A DNA stretch of 64,000 nucleotides, from contig NC_088307.1 in NCBI RefSeq assembly GCF_032854445.1, positions 28,676,484 through 28,740,483 of the forward strand. Direction: 5' to 3'. The notes under the pieces are model-generated. The model was not told the origin of the DNA and searched no databases. It saw only the letters and a list, made by a program, of their open reading frames with translations. A program made the translations under genes and the position numbers. This document shows, in pieces, positions 43,910 to 55,572 of the stretch. Each line of letters begins with the position of its first letter. The stretch's first letter is position 1. Source of the DNA: Liolophura sinensis (Eukaryota > Mollusca > Polyplacophora > Chitonida > Chitonidae).

Positions 43910-44335
43910 CTGAAGCGATGAAACATACAATACATTCATTGTACTATTCAAAGTCACTGTAGCATTCTCTATATCTAGCCCATTATTCTATGGGTAAATC
44001 AGATCTCTGACCGTAACAATACCACATGCAGACAATTTACAATTTTGTGATAAATTTCCACAAAGATATTGTGAACTGGAATGTTTGTATCCATAGTGGC
44101 TTTGTAAATAAGACATAATCTCCGCCATGAGTACATTTACTTTTAGTTACAAAAATAGGCGATAGGCCTACACACAGACTCACGAAAATGTTATGATCAG
44201 TCTGAGATATCACGAAATATACAGACAAGATATTATATTTTAGAAAATGTTTCACACTTTACATTCAAAGACCGCCTCTAATACCTAAACTGTTTCGTGT
44301 TGAAAATTTCTAGTGTTGTTCGCAAATCAATCATT

Positions 44336-44690
44336 CATTCATCCATCCATTCAATCAACTGTGCAGTATCAGATTGTGGTAGACAGATCGTTTTGATATC
44401 AGCACTTTGACATTGTCCGAATCACTTTTGTGTTTTCGGAACCCACATCATCCATCCATCCATCCATCCATCCAATCCATCCATCCATCCATCCATCCAT
44501 CCATCCATCCATGCATCCAATCAACTGGGCAGTATCAGATTGTGGTAGACAGATCGTTTTGATATCAGCACTTTGACATTGTGGGAATCATATTGATGTT
44601 GTCGGCACCCACACCAAGGTCTCATTCATTTATTCATTCATTCATTCATCCATCCATTCAATCAACTGTGCAGTATCAGATTGTGATAGA
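44336..44690. repeat. ATTC composite satellite, block 2, with (ATCC)n
   Basis: Three constant parts as in block 1, separated by CATCCATCCATCCATCCATC runs instead of ATTC. Short block between duplication units 1 and 2. Confidence 0.93.
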
Positions 44691-45112
44691 CGGGTCGTTT
44701 CGATATCAACACTTCTTCACAACATGGGCAGCAGGTCGTTGTGCAGCAGCATGTGGCATTTGTCATTGTGCCAATCACCTTTATGTTGTCGGTGGCCACA
44801 CCAAGGCCTCCCGGGGCAATATAAATCTTTCAGTGATCATCGCTGTAGTTTGCAGCTGTCAGTGTATTCATCTTTCGCCTTGTAATACCGCATCATACTC
44901 ATCTAACAGAAGCACTCCACTTGATAAATTAAAGAGCATTACGTCGTAAAGACATTAACTCTATTTCAATGCAGGGTGTGGTTATTTCGTTTGGATAGAA
45001 ATCAATCCCATCTTTGTGCAGATGATTCTGTCATGGCCATGCCCACATACCTACATCTATATGTAAAGTAAACATGAAACCCCGATAATATCAGGCTAAG
45101 TTTTACATTTAC

Positions 45113-45232
45113 CTTCACATTGGCTTCCGTTCCCATGGTAACCATCCTTACACGTACAGATGTAACTCCCAACAGTATTGTCACAGTCAGCATTAGCAGA
45201 ACAGAGGTTATCACCATTACATTCGTCTACAT
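45113..45232 (-). CDS. EGF-a exon, copy 2
   Basis: 120 nt, phase 1-1, donor GTAAAT, acceptor TTTCTTTAG. Reads [17 protein letters not shown], then the [16 protein letters not shown] core and QCEG. It encodes the same protein as copy 3 (49691); one visible nucleotide difference in the GAT/GAC codon of KDGY is silent. Confidence 0.9.
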
Positions 45233-48200
45233 CTAAAGAAAAATTGACATACATTTGTTACTTATAATACGAAAATGGTATATTACGTCCATGTCCTAAC
45301 CCTAAGAAGTTAAAATATCGTGATGGAGGCATTTGTATTACCAACAGAGGCGACCTGCAGCCCGGTCTATTAAGGCGACACTCGACGTCATACTCAGGGT
45401 AACACCTGTGCATTCGTGGCCTTCCAAATAGACGTATACCACTGTTTGTCAGCGACGAGAATGTCACGTATTAGATGAACGACTGTGCTGGTGAAGCAGA
45501 TCCAGATTTATGGTTCACCTTGTTGTCCACGATAACCACCCTGACGTATACAGCATTGCTACAGTGTCGATTCCTTAACATCATTTACCTCGTGTCCCGG
45601 GTAGAAATAACTACTGTGTGAGTTTATTTGCTTTTGCAACTAAGCTAATACACTAAACTGTAATCCCACCTTTCTTAGCTATTTAAAGCTCCGCACCTTC
45701 AACAGTATAATGGTTGGGGTGTCCATTGGCGGGACTCATTTGGCCGCTTGGACTCCACAAAAAGACACAGTATATGTACACACACCTAATGATTCCATCA
45801 GAACAGTCATCACTACAGCGGTAGATAACTCACCCACGGAGAGTGTGTACCCGCCAGGTGGTCGTTAGGTAGTGAGTGTTCTTCATGAGACACAGTTTTA
45901 AAGCACAAAGTTGTTGTGCCCTAAACGCCATACGTGGTTCATTTTCAATGAAATGATGAATGAATGAGAACTGATGACACCCTGGCAATATTTTTGCCAT
46001 ATCGTGACGAGAATATAAAATAAGGCCATGAAACAGTTATGACCGACTTTCGACGTAAATATGAAAACATTCATATCCAAATATTCGCACGCTTTTAAAA
46101 TTCAAAATAAACAACCAACATTTTAACATAGGGGGATCAAGTATCTATTCCTAATGAAATGGGCCAATGACTTTTCAAACATAATTACAGAATTGGCAGG
46201 ATTTACTTAATTACAGAATTGTCAGATAACTAATATACAGAGTCAGCCATAGCACAGACAATACAGTCAACCAGGTTATGTCTGATGCCATGTAACACAC
46301 ACCGGGAGCAATAGCAAACCGAAAATAAAATCGTCTGTTAAATGAGGATGTCAAATACCATTTGCTGAATCTGTTTGGTCGTTTTGTTTCTTGTACCCCA
46401 CACACTGAACACTTGAAGGTCCCAATCACCCTCACAAAAAACGCCGAATACTCTTTGATTAAAAGTCTGTATAATGAATTTTAACTTTTGAAATATAGAA
46501 TTTTATCCTTTGTTTGATAAATTGAGAAGAGCCTTAGCCTCGGCAGAAAAGTAAAGATGGGTATGGAAGATGAAGACAACAGACTTACTGCGCAAAAAAC
46601 AGCTGAAGACACAAACTCCTTCTTTCCACCCACTAGTATATATACATTTATAATATTGATAGTTAGCTTTAAACTCGGAAAATCTTATGAATTATAGGAG
46701 TAATTTGACTTCTTATGTTTACGTAGAGACATATTACCTTAGTTTTCTGAGAAAACCGATGCATGAGTATAGACCCAGAAAAAGACAAATACATACAATC
46801 GTCGAAATTACAGAAACCTTGAGGCAGATCACTGATTAGTGCAGGCGAACTTTGTTTTACAACAGGATATACCCATTTTGTTCTATCTCAAGATGTGCAA
46901 ATGTGTCAACAGAATAACCATTATTAAAAATAAGAAATGTTTGTTTGATTTGAAAGCAATGGTTTATGTTTCAATTGGCGTGTCCTCCATTGATATTTTT
47001 GGGGTATACATTTGTGCGAATTCACATTCTTATACATCAGTACGTTCGTGCAAAATGACCATAATTTAATAATAACACCGCAATACAGCTAGAAATTGAA
47101 ATATTAGGGATTTCTAGGCGGCAAATGTCGCATTTATGAAAATTAGGCTCAGCTACACTTCTTAGATTTTGGCAGACTTTGAGCAAGTCATTCTGGAAAA
47201 TTCATCTGACAAAATGAATTGTGTTGCAATTTGTTTTGCTAAACCAATTTTCTTCTTATATTCTCTGGACTAGTTGACAGACAAGACAGATCTTTTGTGA
47301 AAGATAATTATTTGGGCTATTGTAAAATAGCAGCAAAAATTCGGTTGTGTTTGTTAGGAGCTGATCCATCTTTGGACAAGAATAGCCGTTCTAGGCTACA
47401 GCATATCAAGTATAGTATTTCACAGCACTGTGTGGCCTGGGGCTTTGCACATGTGTCAAGCTACAGTTTTCACATTACATTGGCTGGTGTCACTTAGAAA
47501 GTGATTTTCAAGAAATAGTATTATAATCATAATTAAAATTGTACTTTCTGGACTAAGCACAGATTCCGATGTTGAAAATCGACCTGTTCTGGGAGCCCTT
47601 TCGTTGTGGAGCTATTGAAAGGACGTCAAACAGTCAGTTCTTTTGGAGGGGGCCTGTTGGTTGAATGGTCTAGACGGTTGGCATGTATTGCTAGCCATTA
47701 GGTGTCTGAATCTGTGCTGGCTGATTCCAAATCCCGATTTTGTATCAGCCAAGTTTAGTAGTGGAATCTGTGCTATATAAAGAGAGTTTAAATTTATACA
47801 GCAGAGATAATATTTTAATACTAACCAGATTGGTGTTTGAACATACCATTCTACAACATATGCTTTACATTTCGTCATCGCAAAAGAGATTGGAAAATTT
47901 CGTAAACCACTTGTACTGGGTTGGGGTTTAATAGATTAATTAAATTTAAGCAATCAAGTAACTTTAAACAGGCTATGCTGTGGATCTGGGACAAAAAAGC
48001 CATACTGGCTGATCAGATAAAACAGCTAACACGTGCACAACCGAGATGGATATTTTGTGATAAGTAATTATTTGGTTGATCCTACAATAATAGCAAAAAT
48101 TTCAATAGGATTTGTGCTGATCGATGCTTAGCTTTCAAAAATACAGATCCGTACTCTTCCATTCACTAACCTGGAACTCGATCTTTGCGTGTTTGTTGTT

Positions 48201-48609
48201 CTCAACATGTCAAAGATGCACGCTACAAAAACGTGTTTCCTTTAATCCTACAGTCCTGACTGAATATCACCTAGTTATTAGTGGATAATGAAACCATAAT
48301 GTTACAGTAAACACACATGAACTGTCGCATCGAAAGCAAGTCAAACATTGCTAACTGCCATTTTTTTCCTCGATCAGGCCACAGTCGGCATTGTCAAGGA
48401 AAAGATAAACTCGAGGAATATTTCGAATAAAACAAAGAGCAATACAGCATTAAAAAGGCGACTGAAAACTTGTTTGGGTGACTTAATAATAATTTTTGTT
48501 AAATAGTGATCAAAAGGAACAATAAGCCACTATGATAAAGAAGAAGATGATCTCAATTATCGGAAGAACCTATTGAGTCTACCCTATACCCTTGCTAGCG
48601 ACCGTGACC

Positions 48610-48661
48610 GAATTCTGACACACCCTTAACCCACACGGAGCCTCATCGCACTCGTTTATAT
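48610..48661 (-). pseudogene. EGF-b exon, copy 2, truncated
   Basis: Keeps the acceptor and DINECDEAPCGLRVCQNS, then stops at the deletion junction. The last three cysteines and the donor are gone. Because neighbouring EGF exons are all phase 1, skipping this remnant would keep the transcript in frame. Confidence 0.9.
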
Positions 48662-49085
48662 CTGAAGCGATGAAACATACAATACATTCATTGTACTATA
48701 TCATACAACTTACAAAGTCACTGTAGCATTCTCTATATCTAGCCCATTATTCCATGGGTAAATCAGATCTCTGACCGTAACAATACCAAATGTGGACAAT
48801 TTACACTTTTGTAATAAATATGCACAAAGATATTGTGAAAAGGAATGCTTGTATCCATAGTGGCTTTGTAAATAAGACATAATCTCCGTCATGAGTACAT
48901 TTACTTTTACTTACAAAAATAGGCGATAGGCCTACACACAGACTCACGAAAATGTTATGATCAGTCTGAGATATCACAAAATATACAGACAAGATATTAT
49001 ATTTCAGAAAATGTTTCACACTTTACATTCAAAGACCGCCTCTAATACCTAAACTGTTTCGTGTTGAAAATTTCTAGTGTTGTTC

Positions 49086-49268
49086 GCAAATCAATCATTC
49101 ATTCATCCATCCATTCAATCAGCTGTGCAGTATCAGATTGTGGAAGGGGTGTCGTTTTGATATCAGCACTTTGCCATTGTGCGAATCACTTTTGTGTTTT
49201 CGGAACCCACATCATCCATTCATTCATTCATCCATTCAATCAACTGTGCAGTATCAGATTGTGGTAGA
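49086..49268. repeat. ATTC composite satellite, block 3
   Basis: Two constant parts with short ATTC/ATCC runs, between duplication units 2 and 3. Confidence 0.9.
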
Positions 49269-49690
49269 CGGGTCGTTTCGATATCAGCACTTCTTCACAA
49301 CATGGGCAGCAGGTCGTTGTGCAGCAGCATGTGGCATTTGTCATTGTGCCAATCACCTTTATGTTGTCGGTGGCCACACCAAGGCCTCCCGGGGCAATAT
49401 AAATCTTTCAGTGATCATCGCTGTAGTTTGCAGCTGTCAGTGTATTCATCTTTCGCCTTGTAATACCGCATCATACTCATCTAACAGAAGCACTCCACTT
49501 GATAAAGTAAAGAGCATTACGTCGTAAAGACATTAACTCTATTTCAATGCAGGGTGTGGTTATTTCGTTTGGATAGAAATCAATCCCATCTTTGTGCAGA
49601 TGATTCTGTCATGGCCATGCCCACATACCTACATCTATATGTAAAGTAAACATGAAACCCCGATAATATCAGGCTAAATTTTACATTTAC

Positions 49691-49810
49691 CTTCACATTG
49701 GCTTCCGTTCCCATGGTAACCGTCCTTACACGTACAGATGTAACTCCCAACAGTATTGTCACAGTCAGCATTAGCAGAACAGAGGTTATCACCATTACAT
49801 TCGTCTACAT
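49691..49810 (-). CDS. EGF-a exon, copy 3
   Basis: 120 nt, phase 1-1. Protein identical to copy 2, with N and S replacing D and G of copy 1 in the GYHGNGSQC part. Splice sites intact. Confidence 0.9.
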
Positions 49811-52800
49811 CTAAAGAAAAATTGACATACATTTGTTACTTATAATACGAAAATGGTATATTACGTCCATGTCTTAACCCTAAGAAGTTAAAATATCGTG
49901 ATGGAGGCATTTGTATTACCAACAGAGGCGACCTGCAGCCCGGTCTATTAAGGCGACACTCGACGTCATACTCAGGGTAACACCTGTGCATTCGTGGCCT
50001 TCCAAATAGACGTATACCACTGTTTGTCAGCGACGAGAATGTCACGTATTAGATGAACGACTGTGCTGGTGAAGCAGATCCAGATTTATGGTTCACCTTG
50101 TTGTCCACGATAACCACCCTGACGTATACAGCATTGCTACAGTGTCGATTCCTTAACATCATTTACCTCGTGTCCCGGGTAGAAATAACTACTGTGTGAG
50201 TTTTTTTGCTTTTGCAACTAAGCTAATACACTAAACTGTAATCCCACCTTTCTTAGCTATTTAAAGCTCCGCACCTTCAACAGTATAATGGTTGGGGTGT
50301 CCATTGGAGGGACTCATTTGGCCGCTTGGACTCCACAAAAAGACACAGTATATGTACACACACCTAATGATTCCATCAGAACAGTCATCACTACAGCGGT
50401 AGATAACTCACCCACGGAGAGTGTGTACCCGCCAGGTGGTCGTTAGGTAGTGAGTGTTCTTCATGAGACACAGTTTTAAAGCACAAAGTTGTTGTGCCCT
50501 AAACGCCATACGTGGTTCATTTTCAATGAAATGATGAATGAATGAGAACTGATGACACCCTGGCAATATTTTTGCCATATCGTGACGAGAATATAAAATA
50601 AGGCCATGAAACAGTTATGACCGACTTTCGACGTAAATATGAAAACATTCATATCCAAATATTCGCACGCTTTTAAAATTCAAAATAAACAACCAACATT
50701 TTAACATAGGGGGATCAAGTATCTATTCCTAATGAAATGGGCCAATGACTTTTCAAACATAATTACAGAATTGGCAGGATTTACTTAATTACAGAATTGT
50801 CAGATAACTAATATACAGAGTCAGCCATAGCACAGACAATACAGTCAACCAGGTTATGTCTGGTGCCATGTAACACACACCGGGAGCAATAGCAAACCGA
50901 AAATAAAATCGTCTGTTAAATGAGGATGTCAAATACCATTTGCTGAATCTGTTTGGTCGTTTTGTTTCTTGTACCCCACACACTGAACACTTGAAGGTCC
51001 CAATCACCCTCACAAAAAACGCCGAATACTCTTTGATTAAAAGTCTGTATAATGAATTTTAACTTTTGAAATATAGAATTTTATCCTTTGTTTGATAAAT
51101 TGAGAAGAGCCTTAGCCTCGGCAGAAAAGTAAAGATGGGTATGGAAGATGAAGACAACAGACTTACTGCGCAAAAACAGCTGAAGACACAAACTCCTTCT
51201 TTCCACCCACTAGTATATATACATTTATAATCCTGATAGTTAGCTTTAAACTCGGAAAATCTTATGAATTATAGGAGTAATTTGACTTCTTATGTTTACG
51301 TAGAGACATATTACCTTAGTTTTCTGAGAAAACCGATGCATGAGTATAGACCCAGAAAAAGACAAATACATACAATCGTCGAAATTACAGAAACCTTGAG
51401 GCAGATCACTGATTAGTGCAGGCGAACTTTGTTTTACAACAGGATATACCCATTTTGTTCTATCTCAAGATGTGCAAATGTGTCAACAGAATAACCATTA
51501 TTAAAAATAAGAAATGTTTGTTTGATTTGAAAGCAATGGTTTATGTTTCAATTGGCGTGTCCTCCATTGATACTTTTGGGGTATACATTTGTGCAAATTC
51601 ACATTCTTATACATCAGTACGTTCGTGCAAAATGACCATAATTTAATAATAACACTGCAATACAGCTAGAAATTGAAATATTAGGGATTTCTAGGCGGCA
51701 AATGTGGCATTTATGAAAATTAGGCTCAGCTACACTTCTTAGATTTTGGTGGACTTTCAGCAAGTCATTCTGGAAAATTCATCTGACAAAATGAATTGTG
51801 TTGCAATTTGTTTTGCTGAACCAATTTTCTTCTTATATTCACTGGACTAGCTGAGAAACAAAACAGATATTTTGTGAAAGATAATTATTTGGGCTATTCT
51901 AAAATAGCAGCAAAAATTTGGTTGTGTTTGTTAGGAGCTGATCGATCTTTGGACGAGAATAGCCGCTATAGGCTACAGCATATCAAGTATAGTATTTCAC
52001 AGCACTGTGTGGCTTGAGGCATTGCACATGTGTCAAGCTACAGTTTTCACATTACTTTGGCTGGTGCCATTTAGAAAGTGATTTTCAAGAAATAGTATTA
52101 TAATCATAATTAAAAATGTACTTTCTGGAGTAAGCACAGATTCCGATGTTGAAAATCGACCTGTTCTGGGAGCCGTTTCGTTGTGGAGCTATTGAACGGA
52201 CGTCAAAGAGTCAGTTCTATTGGAGGGGGCCTGTTGGTTGAATGGTCTAGACGGTTGGCATGTATTGCTAGCCATTAGGTGTCTGAATCTGTGCTGGCTG
52301 ATTCCAAAACCCGATTTTGTATCAGCCAGGTTTAGTAGTGGAATCTGTGCTATATAAAGAGAGTTTAAATTTATACAGCAGAGATAATATTTTAATACCA
52401 ACCAGATCGGTGTTTGAACATACCATTCTACAACATATGCTTTACATTTCGTCACCGCAAAGGAGAATGGAAAATTTCGTAAACCATTTGTACTGGGTTG
52501 AGGTTTAATAGATTAATTAAATTTAAGCAATCAAGTAACTTTAAACAGGCTATGCTGTGGATCTGGGACAAAAAAGCCATACTGGCTAATCAAATAAAAC
52601 AGCTAACACGTGCACAACCAAGATCGATATTTTGTGATAAGTAATTATTTGGTTGATCCTACAATAATAGCAAAAATTTCAGTCGGATTTGAGCTGATCG
52701 ATGCTTAGCTTTCAAAAATACAGACCCGTACTCTTCCATTCACTAACCTGGAACTTGATCTTTGCGAGTTTGTTGTTCTGAACGTGTCAAAGATGCACGC

Positions 52801-53457
52801 TACAAAAACGTGTTTCCTTTAATCCTACAGTCCTGACTGAATATCACCTAGTTATTAGTGGATAATGAAACCATAATGTTACAGTAAACACACATGCACT
52901 GTCGCTTCGAAAGCAAGTCAAACATTGCTAACCGCCATTTTTTTCTGCGAATCGGCCACAGTCGGCATTGTCAAGGAAAAGATAAACTCGAGGAATATTT
53001 CGAATAAAACAAAGAGCAATACAGCATTAAAAAGGCGACTGACAACTTGTTTGGGTGACTTAATAATAATTTTTGTTAAATAGTGATCAAAAGGAACAAT
53101 AAGCCACTAAGATAAAGAAGAAGATGATCTGAATTATCGGAAGAACCTATCGAGTCTACCCTATACCCTTACTAGCAACCTTGTCATTTGAAAATGGCGT
53201 TTTTCGAAGTTCGGATGCTGTCCGAGTTGGTGCGACAGTTATATTTCTGTCATTTACGACCTTATGGTCTTTATTGTTACCGCATAAAAAGGTGATATCA
53301 AATCAGAAATGCTTTAAAATCACAGTTTGCGTTCTGTACAGCTTTCACACTTTGAGAACAAGGGCCAACAGGGCCGAGTACAAAATTTGTGAATGTAAAT
53401 ATTCAGAGCGGTTAATGTGGAGGCTAATCTGGAAATGCGGACGTCCAGTCCCAGAAA

Positions 53458-54452
53458 TATGATATGTTCTACCAGTGTGATATCTTTTACCAGCGTGATA
53501 TGTTCTACCAGTGTGATATCTTTTACAAGTGTAATATGTTATATCAATGTAATATGTCCTACCAATGTGATATGTTTTTCCAATGTGATATGTTCTACCA
53601 ATGTGATATGTGATATGTCCTACCAATGTGATATGTCCTACCAGTGTGATATCGCCTGCCAATGTGATATGTTCTACAAATGTGATATGTTCTACAAATG
53701 TGATATGTTTTACCAGTGTGATATGTTCTACCGATGTGATATGTCCTACCGATGTGATATGTCCTACCAATGTGATATGTTCTACCAAGGTGATATGTTC
53801 TACCAATGTGATATGTTCTACCAATGTGATATGTTCTACCAATGTGATATGTTCCACAAATGTGATATGTCCTACCAATGTGATATGTTCTACCAATGTG
53901 ATATGTCCTACCAATGTGATATGTTCTACCAATGTGATATGTTCTACCAATGTGATATGTCCTACCAATGTGATATGTTCTACCAATGTAATATGTCCTA
54001 CCAATGTGATATGTTCCACAAATGTGATATGTCCTACCAATATATTATGTTCTACCAATGTGATATGTTCTACCAATGTGATATGTTCTACCAATGTGAT
54101 ATGTCCTACCAATGTGATATGTTCCACAAATGTGATATGTCCTACCAATATATTATGTCCTACCAATGTGATATGTCCTACCAATGTGATATGTTCTACC
54201 AATGTGATATGTTCTACCAATGTGATATGTCCTACCAATGTGATATGTTCTACCAATGTGATATGTCCTACCAGTGTGATATGTTCTACCAAGGTGATAT
54301 GTCCTACCGATGTGATATCTTCTACCAATGTTCTACCAATGTTCTACCAATGTGATATGTTCTACCAATGTGATATCTTCTACCAATGTGATATGTTCAG
54401 CCAGTGTGATATGTTTTACCTTTGTGATATCTTCTACCAATGTGATATGTTC
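53458..54452. repeat. 18-bp tandem array, about 55 copies (unit 3)
   Basis: Same unit as the array at 41941, with different copy number and subtype order, showing independent evolution after duplication. Confidence 0.97.
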
Positions 54453-54619
54453 AGCTTGAGGAGGAGTCTCGGAAACTCCCTAGCAATCTAACGTTAAAGT
54501 TATACCGTTTAGGCCTCCCAACGGGTAGTCCAGTAAACTGCTAGCGACGAAACATAACAACTTCCCGAGCAGAGCTGGCTACAGTCCACAATAAATGCTT
54601 CCCAGTCAGGAAGCCTGGT

Positions 54620-54642
54620 AGATAGATATAGATATAGATATA
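54620..54642. repeat. Short (GATATA)n-like microsatellite
   Basis: TAGATAGATATAGATATAGA-type run in the unit 3 intron. Unit 1 lacks it at the equivalent position (about 43397). Confidence 0.85.
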
Positions 54643-54849
54643 TTTTCTTTTGCTCCTTTGGGGTACATTCTTCGTTTTTTCTGCTTTTTAAGTGGTATGA
54701 ATTGGTAGGGCAGCCTTCAAAGTGTTATTCTAGGAGTACATTTTCATGTTTTTTTCACGAAATAACACCTAGTTATAAATTCCTGCTACTGAATAATTAC
54801 ACTGGTGGAAACTTTCTTGCGCGTGCGTCCATGTAACAGTGTAAGGAAA

Positions 54850-54990
54850 ATGTTGAAGTCAATCATTTCTATGTCGGAGTCAACCATTTTCATGCCAGAG
54901 TCAACCATTTCTGTGTCGGAGTCAACCATTTCTGTGTCGTAGTCAACCATTTCTATGCAGGAGAACCATTTTCATGTCGGAGTCAGCTAT
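54850..54990. repeat. 21-bp tandem repeat, unit 3 copy
   Basis: Same repeat as at 43612, with a few substitutions. Confidence 0.88.
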
Positions 54991-55023
54991 ATCTACATAA
55001 GTGCAGAAATTTAGCCAACTCAC

Positions 55024-55149
55024 CCAAACACCCTACGAAAAGATCTTTCAATCGGAATCCACTGACACACTGGTTCAGACATGTGTATGATCCCACGGAA
55101 TTCTGACACACCCTTAACCCACACGGATCCTCATCGCACTCGTTTATAT
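55024..55149 (-). CDS. EGF-b exon, copy 3
   Basis: 126 nt, phase 1-1, donor GTGAGT. Reads DINECDEDPCGLRVCQNS, VGSYTCLNQCVSGFRL, then KDLFVGCLG. All six cysteines are present. The C-terminal loop differs clearly from copy 1 (RLKDLFVG against RFDFPFGE) while the first half is almost unchanged. Confidence 0.88.
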
Positions 55150-55572
55150 CTGAAGCGATGAAACATACAATACATTCATTGTACTATATCATACAAGTCA
55201 CTGTAGCATTCTCTATATCTAGCCCATTATTCTATGGGTAAATCAGATCTCTGACCGTAACAATACCACTTGCAGAACAATTCACAATTTTGTGATAAAT
55301 TTGCACAAAGATATTGTGAACTTGAATGTTTGTATCCACAGTGGCTTTGTAAATAAGACATAATCTCCGTCATGAGTACATTTACTTTTACTTACAAAAA
55401 TAGGCGATAGGCCTACACACAGACTCACGAAAATGTTATGATCAGTCTGAGATATCACGAAATATAAAGACAAGATATTATATTTCAGAAAATGTTTCAC
55501 ACGTTACATTCAAAGACCCTCTCTAATACCTAAACTGTTTCGAAAAAACTGGTTGAAAATTTCTAGTGTTGT

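Larger units (their letters stand above)
37896..44335. repeat. Segmental duplication unit 1 (EGF-a + EGF-b)
   Basis: From the shared left end (GGGTCGTTTCGATATCAGCA, then CTTCTTCACAACATGGGCAG) to the next ATTC block. It contains EGF-a (38439-38320), intron sequence, the 18-bp satellite (41941-43235), the 21-bp repeat and EGF-b (43909-43784). It is the most divergent unit: it lacks a block of about 155 bp after 41365 that units 2, 3 and 4 have. Confidence 0.9.
44691..49085. repeat. Segmental duplication unit 2, with internal 2.2-kb deletion
   Basis: Colinear with unit 1 and almost identical to unit 3 up to about 48600, where CTTGCTAGCGAC is joined directly to GAATTCTGACAC. The segment corresponding to 41668-43856 of unit 1 (18-bp satellite, 21-bp repeat, 3' part of EGF-b) is missing. 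Confidence 0.92.
49269..55572. repeat. Segmental duplication unit 3 (EGF-a + EGF-b)
   Basis: Complete unit with EGF-a (49810-49691), the tRNA-like remnant, the 18-bp satellite (53458-54452), the 21-bp repeat and an intact EGF-b (55149-55024). Its left 4 kb is nearly identical to unit 2, implying a recent exchange or duplication between them. Confidence 0.92.

Noticed and set aside
46211-46435. 74-aa frame conserved in units 2-4
   Set aside because: Interrupted in unit 1 and without domain features; intronic.
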